This document shows, piece after piece, positions 34,288 to 45,291 of a DNA stretch of 64,000 nt. Source of the DNA: Lycium barbarum (Eukaryota; Streptophyta; Magnoliopsida; Solanales; Solanaceae); NCBI RefSeq assembly GCF_019175385.1, contig NC_083339.1:114623601-114687600 (forward strand). Direction: 5' to 3'. The notes under the pieces are model-generated. The model ran no database searches and was not told the origin of the DNA. It saw only the letters and a program-made list of their open reading frames with translations. The translations under genes and the position numbers were made by a program. Within the stretch, counting starts at the first letter, position 1. Every line of letters begins with the position of its first letter.

Positions 34288-34528
34288 CTGTTGTAACAAG
34301 CCAGCAAATAATTTCAAAATAAGATCTTGTAATTACATGAGCAAATCAGTGTGAGCAATTAATAACTGTTATAAAAATGCATGCATTTCAAGTTCAAGGT
34401 GTGAAATACTGTTAAAGCGAGCAAGAACGACAAAGAAGTTCAACCATCTACCCGAGAAAATAATAAAATACAGTGTACTAATGCACCAATTAAAATTTGC
34501 TACATTGACAAAATGCTCAAAAGTAGTA

Positions 34529-34786
34529 CCCGTGTCCCCATTTATGTGATATAGTTCGGATTTCGAGAGTTAAACTTTTTTGTTTTGACCGTGAACTCGG
34601 ACAGACAATCTTTAAGTTTTTTGAAAAATAATTTACATATTTAAAAACTACATAAAAAATATTATAAGTCACAATAACTAACAATGTAAAATATTTAAAG
34701 GGCATACGAATAAACAGCAGTCAAGGATTTGCTTGTTTGACTGTTGAAATCCGAACTGTATCACATTAATTGGGACGGAGGAGTCG
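34529..34786. mobile_element. Stowaway-type MITE at the TPP2 splice donor, 258 bp
   Basis: Flanked by TA at 34527-34528 and 34787-34788. The left arm CCATTTATGTGATATAGTTC continues GGATTTC. The complement of the right arm is CTCCTCCGTCCCAATTAATG followed by TGATACAGTTCGGATTTC. The CTCCGTCCCAATT ends are those of Stowaway elements in Solanaceae. It lies in the TPP2 intron, directly after the GT of the upstream exon's donor. Confidence 0.75.
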
Positions 34787-34789
34787 TAC

Positions 34790-34968
34790 CTTAACTGCGG
34801 TTCCAAGTCTTCCATGATGCTTTCACGGAGAACCGAAAGGATACCATATTTAGAAGACTTCAAATCCACCCATTTATGTAGCTCTTTGAAGTTCTCTTCA
34901 AACATATCTGACCGGACATCAGACTCTGGTGCAGGGTGGCTATCTGCCTTATCCGCAGTGCTCCCACT
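34790..34968 (-). pseudogene. TPP2: Tripeptidyl peptidase II, penultimate exon with a 1-bp deletion
   Basis: The exon runs from acceptor TTTTGTCAG (- strand) to donor AAG|GTACGA. It encodes SGSTADKADSHPAPESDVRS, then DMFEENFKELHKWVDLKSSK and YGILSVLRE, a clear match to the C-terminal region of plant TPP2. The exon is 179 nt, not a multiple of three, although both flanking exons are in phase 0. After RE the frame reads SIMEDLEPQLR; one added base would restore the family pattern HHGRLGTAVK. A single G has therefore been lost near 34832, or the assembly has an error there. Confidence 0.78.
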
Positions 34969-35372
34969 CTGACAAAATCATTATCACCCCATTAGGCACT
35001 CAAAACACAAAATATAAAATTAAAAAAACTAAAGAAGAGGAATCCCAGGGTACTTCATGCAGCAGTTCTTGTGCATAATCAATGATAACTGAATGCAGAA
35101 TGTACAACAGAAGATGAATACCAACTCATAATCTAACTGCACCAGGTGATCATCCCTGTCAAACTGACTTAAATGTAATAACATAAGCAAGAACTATCTA
35201 ATCATACTCTGACCCAGGAAATATAGAAACAAGAAATTCAATTTGCCAGCTACAGGGTTGTCTTGTTTTTTTCTGTGAAGTTATAGCTTTCATCCTATCA
35301 ATGCTCATTCCTTCATTTATCCTGTTTTGGTAGAATCAACTTACCTATTTCTTAGGTCCCGGAGTTAGGGAT
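34969..35372 (-). other. TPP2 intron up to the TR-GAG insertion
   Basis: Non-coding. I searched it for the expected helical exon containing an ALYQKG-like motif and did not find it. It ends at TTAGGGAT, directly against the TR-GAG LTR start. Confidence 0.55.
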
Positions 35373-37708
35373 TGTTATACCCCATTTTAACCGGAGTCAA
35401 AATGGTTTACAATATTCCGGTAATTTCGAGGTTAATTAAAGTTAGGGAGTCGCCACCTAATTATTTATGGTGAATTAGGACACCTAAGGTTAATTAGAGT
35501 TATTTTCTAAAGTTAACTCCGTTTTAAGGTCTACTAACTTAAGATTCTAGGTAAGGGTTCAATTAATCTAAAGGAAGGTATTAGGCATCCCTTAAAATCC
35601 ATTAACAATGGTTAACCGACCGGACTTAGAGTTAATTAAAAAGGCTGGGTGTGAGTGTAAAAATGCTTAATCTAGGTATCGAGAGGGAACTGATTTAATC
35701 AATTTAGAGAAACATTTGCATCAATTTCGTTTAAGATCGTCTTGTAAATCAATTTCCTCATTTGAAAGTGATGTTATCGACACCCTTTAATCCTTATTGA
35801 AAATATTGATGTTGGAAGAAATTAAGATGACGCTACTTATATTTAAATAAAGAGCAGATTTGAAAAGAGAATTGTTTTGACTCAAAAATGTACTATAACA
35901 CCTGAACTAAAAGATAGTAGTATTGAAACTTCCAAAACCTGAGTAACCGGACCTGAAATGACTTGAGGTGATCTATATTATTAAAGCACCAAACCCATGA
36001 ATTAAAATACCAAACCAATAAAGATTCTTATTTAGGAACAAGCAGAACCCAAACTTATACTACCTATAGTCACTTGGCTGTGTTAATAGCTAATACTCCA
36101 TTTGTAACGACCAGACTTTGCCAAAGAAGATAAAAAAAAATTAATCCCACATATAAGCAATTAGCTATTTAGCCACAAACAAGTATCAGATATAAACAGT
36201 AAATGGAGTCCACTGTGATCCTTTGTCTAGTGACAACTGAACACGATTTTTCTGGAAATGCCATGGGTTCTGATCTCGTGTGGTTGGCAGTGTCGTCGAG
36301 TCTCAAAATGAAACTCTTCGGTTCCGGTGTTCATGCAAACAAATAAAAGTAGTATAAGAGGCAGCATAATGTAACGGTAAAACAGTAGAGAAACCACAAG
36401 CAGCAACCTCTCCTCAAATAGGTACCAAAATAAAGAATCGGCCCAGCCAAGTATAGTCAACACTTGCTAAAATATTTGCAGCAGCAAAGTTAATCTAAAG
36501 CGGTGTTTTCAGCCTCAAAATACAATAACAATTCAGCTCAGAATGAAGCTGAAATTTAGCTCAAAGCGTAGCAGAAATTCAGCTTAAAAATGCAGTGGCT
36601 CATGGCCCGAAAGTACAACAACAAAGTGGCTAAAACTATAGCAGTTCATGACCGTAAGTAAAGCAGAAAAATGGCTGAAATACAACACTTCATGGCCCAA
36701 GGTAAAGCAGCAAAATGGCTAAAAATGCAGCAGCAGTTTCAACCCAAAATACAACAGCAAGATGGCTAAAATGCACCAGCAGTTTCAGCCCAAAATAGGC
36801 TTCAGAATTAAATAGCCAACTCCATCAAAGTAGAGAGATTTTTACTTTTTTTTCTAATCCTTAAAACCGAGACATCTTCATTAAGCAAGAATGAGCAAGT
36901 GCATATGCAGAACGTTCCACACATGGCAATGTGAAAAGTTGTCAGTTAAAAAATGTAACAGCACTTCAAATGTGACTCAAAAATGCTAAAATTGTGGCAA
37001 GCGATTACAGTATATTATATTGCACAATCCAACATTATTTATGTAGCCATACTATCTTGTTTTTTTTTTTACCAAAAAAGGAAACGAAGACGAATACACT
37101 CTTCAAATATTCAACAGAATATAACCATTTATCGCAAGGGCCGACGTCTTTTTTGGATTAGGCAAAATCATTCACTACAGCAATACTTTCCAGAACATAA
37201 GTTTAGACACCAAGAACATGATTTCTAAACACCAAGACACAAGTCGACACCACATAAATAAGAAGAAACTCAGATTTTACCTCTTGCGGGCGCAGCGAAC
37301 TAGGACATCGAGGCCTCGAATCTACCCTCTCGTTATGAACAGATCCGAATCTTGAGCCAAATAAGTTCGAACGAAAGTATTGAAGGTTCTAGCGAGCTAA
37401 AGTTTTTTCGTATTTCTTGTGGGATAAATCGAATGAGAAATTGTAAATGAATAGAGAGCAAGGATCTGTATGACCAGTTTCGTCCCCCCCCCCCCCCCCC
37501 CCCCCTTTCAGCTAAGACTTAGCGAGCATTTATAGACGATGTAGAGCTAGGTTTTCAGATTCATGAGCGGGAATTTGAAATCGAAAACATTCAAAATCGA
37601 GTCAAGGCTCGTTCTAATCGGAACGTTGAGGTTTTCTTTTCCTGTTTGGATTCAGATCTTACCTAAAAATGGTGAGATCTTCTTTAGTACTGACCTGATG
37701 TCTATTTG
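35373..37708 (-). repeat. TR-GAG 3' LTR, first segment
   Basis: Matches 55117-57463 nearly base for base. It holds a primer-site-like core, complement TGGCGACTCC, at 35446-35455, and a 22 C run at 37484-37505. It is cut at ATTTG (37704-37708), where the Tekay element begins. Confidence 0.92.
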
Positions 37709-40076
37709 TGTCACGACCCGACTAGGGGCCGCGACGGGAACCCGGTGCTAGCCCACCCGGGCACCCCTTAACGTACCTTTACACTTACATCTAGGTGAGC
37801 CACATATTTAATCATACATTCCTATTCATCAATCGTACTAGTCCCATTGGACAACAATGCCTTTTTATCATCATTGACATCTATGCCATATCAATGAACG
37901 TAAGCCGACCAGGCTACAAAATGATATACAAAATATAGGCCGGCGAGGCCAAACATATCTAACCATATACACATGTCTACGAGCCTCGAAGGAGAGTATG
38001 TCAAAACATATAGGCGGGACAGGACCCCGCTATGCCATAAGTATGTACACAAAAGAATAAGTACCCAAAAGCTATAGCTCCGAATGAAATGGAGCTCCGC
38101 TATGTAGTCCCTGAGGATGTAGCTATGGATCAAGTCTGTCTCTCTGTGCACCTGCGGGCATGACGCAGCGACCACAAACAAAAAGACGTCTGTACGAAGA
38201 ATGTACTGAGTATGTAAAACATGATCAATATCAACATAGAAGCATAATATACAACATAAGAAATAGCATAGGATGGGAGATAGTAATATCATTGTCATAA
38301 GCACTTACTTGCTTTTCATAGGAACTTTCCATTTCTAATGCGTATTTGTGTACATACATCCATATCCGTATCCGTACTCATATCTGTACCCATTTATGTT
38401 GCGTTCATCGCCGTATTCATATACATAGTCTTATTCATACTCATATCTATATCGTATACATAATCATGTCATAAACATAGCATTTGCATAGCATACCCGA
38501 CTATGAAGGATCAGTGTTTCATACTTACTTGGCCAACCAAGGCTCAAGGTTACACATACCTGGCCCTACCAAGGCTTCAGGGTTACATCTACCTGGCCCT
38601 ACCAAGGCGTCAGGGTTATTCGTACCATCTGCACAGGTGTGCGCGCGTTACATAATCATATACATATTCTACCCGGCCTTATAAGCTCTGGGTTCCATAA
38701 TAGTCATACATAGACACATATACATAATAGCTCGTAAGCATCTTTACTATTATCATCATTATCATTATCGTCATCGTTATCGTCATCGCTATTATCGTCA
38801 TTCATTACATCTATCCTTATAGGATTACTCGTCATATGAGGAGCTTAGTACAATCGTAATACATATCGAGGATCATGAGCTCAATAGCTCGAAAGATAGA
38901 ATCATTTGAAGGATATCATAATCTTATAGAAGGTTTAAATGATTGGCCAAAGAACCATGCCTTATGAAAGAAGGGTTAGCCTTACATACCTTTCCGTTCG
39001 ACTATTCTATCACTTGCACGTGCTTCTTCAATGCTCACGTTTCTACCTTATTAGAGTGCATACTAACATTAGAGAATTGATAGCTTAGCATTCATGACTA
39101 AAGCTAGGGAAGATCGGACATCATCTCCTTTATTTATACCATTTCCTCCATATCATATATCAACTCCCAAACGCCAATAATAATATTCCTATTTCCTCAT
39201 ATAATCCAAGTGTTTCAACTTTCAAATATCTTAAACAACAAGGAAATGTCATAAAACTTACCTTAGATGGTGTAGGAATGAACCTTGGGTGCAAACACTT
39301 CACTTGTGAAAAACCCTAGTTTCACCTTCACTTGGATTTCTTACTTTGGATGAACTTTAATGGGTTCTTTACACTTGATTCACTTAGCTTGATGTAGAAG
39401 ATCACTAATATCTCTTGAATTTGTGTGAAATAAATGTAGAGAGAAGGGGTGAAATGTGGAAATGAAATAATGAACTTGGTCAACTTTTTAATAACCCAAA
39501 ATCTGATCTGTCGGGACCATTATACGGGCCGATAAATTTATACGGTCCGTATAAGGGACCGTGAAAGGGACCTTTCATCCACTCGTCTCTGTGACCATTA
39601 TACGGGCTGTATAAATTTATACGGTCCATATAACTGACTGTATAATCCCACCAGTGAGTGATCCTCACTGTGATGGTTCTGCGGTCCATTATACAGTCCG
39701 TATAACATTATACGGTCCGTATAATGAGCCGTATAACCCATTAGTCCACTGAACTTGTTCTCGCTACTTCGTTTGATCTCCAATCCTTATGGGATCTTCG
39801 TAACACTTGTTCAACACTTCATTAACAATCTAAGGGACGTTATAACTCTTCCCCACAACATCATTAAGCCGTCATCAACTTCTTACTCATAATTCTCGTT
39901 CGATACCTATCGTGTGCCTTGCATTCTCTTGGCAACTTTTTTGTCTAACATCGGATGTCTTTGAAATCTTACTTAGGGTCATCACATGTCATATTGCTTA
40001 TTGAAATACCATACACTTCGTGCTCTTCGTTAGCCCATTCACTGTGCATCAACGGGAAATTTTTCGAGGTGTAACA
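37709..40076 (-). repeat. Tekay 3' LTR (2368 bp)
   Basis: Aligns with 45292-47890. It is shorter mainly because it lacks about 240 bp found at about 46757-46992 in the other LTR. It contains the palindrome array at 39520-39745. The purine tract, complement of TTCTTCCCCCTTTAAG at 40077-40092, lies just upstream on the - strand. Confidence 0.94.
39520..39745. repeat. TATACGGTCCGTATA palindrome array (Tekay 3' LTR)
   Basis: At least seven half or full copies of ATACGG(T/G)CCGTATA lie within about 225 bp, many perfect or near-perfect palindromes. The same array occurs in the other LTR at about 47320-47550, with an extra segment TACGGTCCATTATATGGG. Confidence 0.85.
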
Positions 40077-40280
40077 TTCTTCCCCCTTTAAGAACATTCG
40101 TCCTCGAATGTTAAGCACTCGGGGATTCTACGAAATTTTTTCCAGAGTTTCCCCTATAATATGGCACTACCATCCTGTCACAACGACCCACAATAACAAT
40201 GCCTCACAGGGCTACAACATAATAGTAATGGAATTTGGCCACAGACGACCCAAATGCATAAAAAGGAAATCATACATACC

Positions 40281-43200
40281 TTATGATCTTGATGTTTCAT
40301 CTTGGCCCTCTTCCAGGGGCTGAAATAAGTGTGGGTACTTGGATTTCATGATTTCTTCCGCTTCCCATGTCATCTCTTCTCGGTTATTAATTCTCCACAA
40401 AACTTTAATTGAGGCCACTTCTTTGTTTCTAAGCCTCCGTACTTGCCTATCTAGTATGGCAATGGGTATTTCTTCATACGTTAACCTTTCTGTCACTTGA
40501 ACATCATTTACTGAGATGATCCTAGTGGGATCTCCAACATATTTACGAAGCATCGAGACATGGAAAACTGGATGAACTGACTCCAATTCAGGGGGTGGAT
40601 CTAATTCGTAAGCCATTTTTCCTACCTTGCGCACAATTTCATAAGGCCCAATGTATCGGGGACTAAGCTTCCCCTTTTTGCCAAATCTCATAACGCCCTT
40701 CATTGGCGACATTTTCAAGAATACCCAATCTTTAACTTGGAACTCTAAGTCCCTTCGACGATTATCCGCATAGGACTTTTGACGACTTTGGGCTGCTAGC
40801 AACCGATCTTGTATGAGCTTGACTTTCTCTTTGGCTTGCTGGACCAAGTCTGGCCCTATCAATTTAGCCTCTCCTGTTTCAAACCACCCAATTGGGGATC
40901 TACACTTTCGCCCATATAAAGCTTCATACGGTGCCATTTGGATGCAAGAATGATAACTATTATTGCAAGCAAACTCAATGAGTGGTAAGTGATCATCCCA
41001 GTTACCTAAAAAATCTAACATACATGCCCGAAGCATATCCTCAAGAGTCTGAATGGTACGTTCAGCTTGCCCATCGGTCTGCGGATGAAATATCGTGCTA
41101 AGGCTCACTTGGGTCCCTAAACCCTCTTGGAAAGACTTCCAAAAACTGGCTGTAAACTGAGTTCCTCTGTCTGAGATAATATATACTAGAACACCATGAA
41201 GTCGCACTATCTCCTTAACATAAAGCTTTGCATAATCTTCTGCCACATACGTCGTTCTGACTGGCAAGAAATGAGCTGACTTTGTGAGTCTATCCACAAT
41301 CACCCATATGGAATCATACTTACGTCGAGAACGGGGTAAGCCTGTAATGAAGTCCATGTTAATTACTTCCCACTTCCAAATCGGGATTTCTATAGCTTGC
41401 AACAATCAGCCCGGTTTTTGGTGCTCGATTTTTACTTGTTGACAGTTGGGACATTGAGCTACAAATTCCGCTACATCCTTCTTCATCCCATTCCACCAGT
41501 ATATAGACTTAAGATCACTTTCGTTGCTCCGGGGTGGATAGAATAACGGGAACAATGAGCTTCTCTCAATATTTGGTGGCGTAGACCTGCCACATCGGGG
41601 ACACATAATATGCCCTGGCATCGAAGAACTCCGTCTTTGGAAAGCTCAAATGATGACTCCTCCTTTTGAGGGAGTGTATCTCTGCAATGCATTAGCATGG
41701 GATCTTCGTATTGTCGCTCTTTCACTTCCGCTACTAGCGACGAGACTGCTGAATTCTAAATAGTAGTTCCCCTGTTACTTGAGTCCACTTCTCGAACTCC
41801 TAGGTTAGCTAACTGCTGGAGCTCACGAGTCATTTCTCCTTTCTCTGGTCGAACATCACACAAACTTCCCATAGATCTACGGCTAAGAGCATCAGCCACA
41901 GCATTCTCTTTTCCAGGGTGATACAAGATATCAACATCATAATCCTTTAGAAGTTCCAACCATCGTCGTTGCCGCAAATTCAACTCTTTCTGCTTGAAGA
42001 TATACTGAAGATTCTTATGATCTGTATAAATATCCACGTGGACACCATATAAATAATGTCTCCATATCTTTAATGCATGAACCACTACAGCCAATTCTAG
42101 ATCATGGGTTGGATAATTCTTCTCATGTTTCCGTAATTGCGTTGAAGCATACGCAATCACCTTACCATGTTGCATCAACACACAGCCCAGTCCAACGCCT
42201 GAAGCATCACAATAAACAACATATCCCTTCAATCCCTCTGGAAGTGTCAGGACCGGGGCAGAAGTCAATCTACCTTTTAACTCTTGGAAGCTACGTTCAC
42301 AAGCATCTGTCCATTGAAACTTTGTTGATTTCTGGGTCAGCTTGTGAGTGGTGCAGAGATAGAAGAAAAACCTTTCACAAATCTCCTGTAATAACCTGCT
42401 AAACCCAGAAAGCTACGAACCTCCATAGGGGTTGTGGGCCTCGGCCAAGTCTTCACGGCCTCAATCTTTTGGCTATCTACCCGAATACCATCGGCTGCAA
42501 CAATATATCCCAGAAATGTCACTGAGTTCAACCAAAACTCACACTTAGAAAATTTTGCAAACAACTCTCGAGTTTGAAGAACTTTGAGGACAGTACGCAA
42601 ATGATCCACATGTTCTGCCTCGGATCTAGAATATACCAAGATTTCATCGATGAATACAATCACAAACAGATCTAGGAAGGGCCTGAACACATTGTTCATC
42701 AAGTCCATAAATACTGTCGGTGCATTAGTCAGCCCAAACGACATCACTCAGAACTCTAAATGACCATATCTTGTTCTGAAAGCTGTATTAGGGATATCTT
42801 TCTCCCTAACTCTTACTTGGTGATACCCGGATCACAAATCTATCTTTGAAAACCATTTGGCTCCTTGTAATTGATCAAACAAGTCATCAATCCTCGGAAG
42901 AGGATATTTATTCTTAATCGTCACCTTATTCAATTGTCGATAATCGATGCACATTCGCAAGAAGCCATCTTTCTTTCGAAAAAACAATACGGGTGCTCCC
43001 CACGGGGATGAACTAGGCCTGATAAAGCCTTTCTCAAGCAAGTCTTTCAATTGCTCCTTCAACTCTTTCAATTCTGCGGGAGCCATTCTATAAGGAGGAA
43101 TAGATATGGGCTTAGTGCCTGGCAGCACATCAATGGCAAAATCAATCTCCCGCTCAGGAGGAAGGCCTGGAAGCTCTTCCGGAAACACATCCGGGAATTC

Positions 43201-43914
43201 ATTCACCACGGGAACTGATTGAAGAGTTGGCGATTCAGCTTCTACATCTTGAACCCGAACTAGATGATAAATGCAACCTTTCGTGATCATTTTCCTTGCC
43301 TTTAGATAGGAAATAGACCAACCTTTTGGTGACGCAGTGTTCCCTTTCCATTCTAAAACTGGTTCTCCCGGAAATTGGAAACAAACCATTTTCTTTCTAC
43401 AATCAACATTAGCATAGAAAGAAGCCAACCAATCCATGCCCATAATAACATCAAAATTCACCATTTTTAACTCATGCAATTCAATCATGGTACGACGATC
43501 ACAAATCATAATTACACAATTTCTATATACTCGGCTAGTTATTACCGATTCACCAACAGGTGTAGACACCTCAAAAGGTTTGATCGACTCCGGTTTGACT
43601 CTAAACCGACCCGCAATATACGGAGCAACATATGAAATTGTGGAACTCGGATCTATCAAAGCATATACATCATGAGAAAATACCGATAACATACCTGTGA
43701 CAACATCAGGAGAAGACTCAAGATCTTGGCGTCCAGCCAAAGCATAAATACGGTGTTGAGGACCGCTAGAACTGGGAACTCTCCCTCTGCCTCTACCATG
43801 GCCGACTGGCGCATGTGAACCTGGCCCCATAGGGCGTACGGATGCTGAAGATCCGGCTACCGACCCTGAAGGCTGGGTCCTACCTCTACCATGAACTGAA
43901 GGGTAATCACGCAT
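40281..43914 (-). pseudogene. Tekay pol: protease, RT, RNase H, integrase, chromodomain
   Basis: Protease site reads [10 protein letters not shown] near 43650. [21 protein letters not shown] near 42920; the catalytic box reads [10 protein letters not shown] near 42645, with Glu in place of the second Asp. RNase [14 protein letters not shown] and [11 protein letters not shown]. Integrase: HCSRYSIHPGATK, CPNCQQVK, VDRLTKSAHFLPV, SDRGTQFTASFW and TDGQAERTIQTLE. The C-terminus ILDRQVRRLRNKEVASIKVLW with WEAEEIMKSKYPHLF is chromodomain-like. Defects: TGA at 42832, a stop near 42748, frameshifts near 42345 and 41660, TAG at 41756 and TGA at 41406. It is clearly inactive. Confidence 0.93.
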
Positions 43915-45114
43915 AATATGGCCTAGTCGACCACATGAATAGCAAACATCTGAAACCGATCGGCATGGACCCCAATGTAACTTCCCACTCTAGGAACATC
44001 GTGGCACGTGTGATCTCGCCTGACCTGAATCTCCTCTAAACTGAGATCCCGAAAAGCTCTGACTCGGCCCGAGATGAGTGGATCTATCAAATCTCTAGCC
44101 TGAAAATCGTGGAGGCACACTAATCATAGAATGGCCCGAATGTCTAGAAAAATGCTGTCTGTGCCCGCCTCTAAACTCACTCATCGGACCCGAAGATATA
44201 TCCCTCTTGCTATGTCCCCTATTATGCTCACGTTCACTTCTTTGCTGTTGCAGACTTTCTTCTAAGTTCTGAGCATGGGCCTGAATGCGTGCAATATCCA
44301 TATTGTCCTGAAGGGACGCAGTCAAACACCTATCCATCAAATGCGGCCCTAGGCCCTTCACAAATCGATGCACTCGGTCACCCATATCCGCTACCATGGC
44401 CGAAGCATACCTAGCCAAGGAATTGAAGCGGAGACTATACTCTAAAGCACTCACGCTACCCTGCCTCAAATTCAAGAATTTATCGGCTCTAGCTCGCCGA
44501 ACTTCTGGAGGCATATAGTGTTGGAGGAAAGCATCAACAAACTCTTGCCATACCGGGGGAGGTGCATTGGCTCCCCGTGAAGCCATCCAAACCGTGTACC
44601 AATGGATCGAGACATCTCTTAATTTATATAACGCTAACTCCACCGATTCGGTGTTCGAAGCATGTATCAATCGAAGTGTCCTCAACATACCATCAATTAA
44701 ATTTTGAGGGTCCTCATCCGGCTTTGACTCAAAGAATTCCGGAGGGTTCAAGGTAATGAAGTCACGGGCCCTTGCACTAACAGCCCTATCACCCTGCCCT
44801 GTACTTTGCCGCTGAGTCTGGGCAGCAACCAATTGAGTAAGCAAATGAATGGTCTCTTTTACATCTTGGCCTGAAGCATCCGATGGAGGAGCCGGAGGTG
44901 CTGGAGCTGGGGCTGAGGCTCTCTCACGCTCCTCTAATATAGGTACTGAACGAGAGGACCGAGATTGAGCCGCACTCTGGGAATCACTTTCCTCTACTAT
45001 CGGTGGCGGTGCTCTTTCAGTACGCTTTTCTGCCACCGTCTTGCCCTTTTGGGCTGCTGTAGCCTTTATTTTTAAAGGTATTTCTGAAATACACAACACA
45101 CAGTTAAGGAACAA
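43915..45114 (-). pseudogene. Tekay gag with damaged CCHC zinc knuckle
   Basis: Starts at ATG 45114. An N-terminal Ala/Pro/Ser-rich region is followed by the retrotransposon gag core (FLQHYMPPEVRRARADKFLN, then LRQGSVSALEYSLRFNSLAR). The frame is cut by TAG near 44095 and again near 43990, both consistent with Gln to stop changes. Downstream in the same frame is a zinc knuckle [14 protein letters not shown], where Tyr replaces the last Cys (TGC to TAC). RNA binding by this gag would be impaired even without the stops. Confidence 0.88.
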
Positions 45115-45275
45115 GAAGTTCTTATATCATAGCTCTATCGCACGATTCTTATGAACAAAGAAAGTCATTTATTCTTAGAATGCCCGCAGCTTCTTGTTTG
45201 TAAGTGTGGCGCGTAACACACCCATAACCAAGACTCTACTAGACACGGCTCGTAGACACACCCTAGGACTGAACT

Positions 45276-45287
45276 GCTCTGATACCA
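45276..45287 (-). other. Tekay primer binding site
   Basis: The complement reads TGGTATCAGAGC, four bases inside the 5' LTR end. It is the initiator-methionine tRNA site typical of this lineage. Confidence 0.88.
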
Positions 45288-45291
45288 CTTT

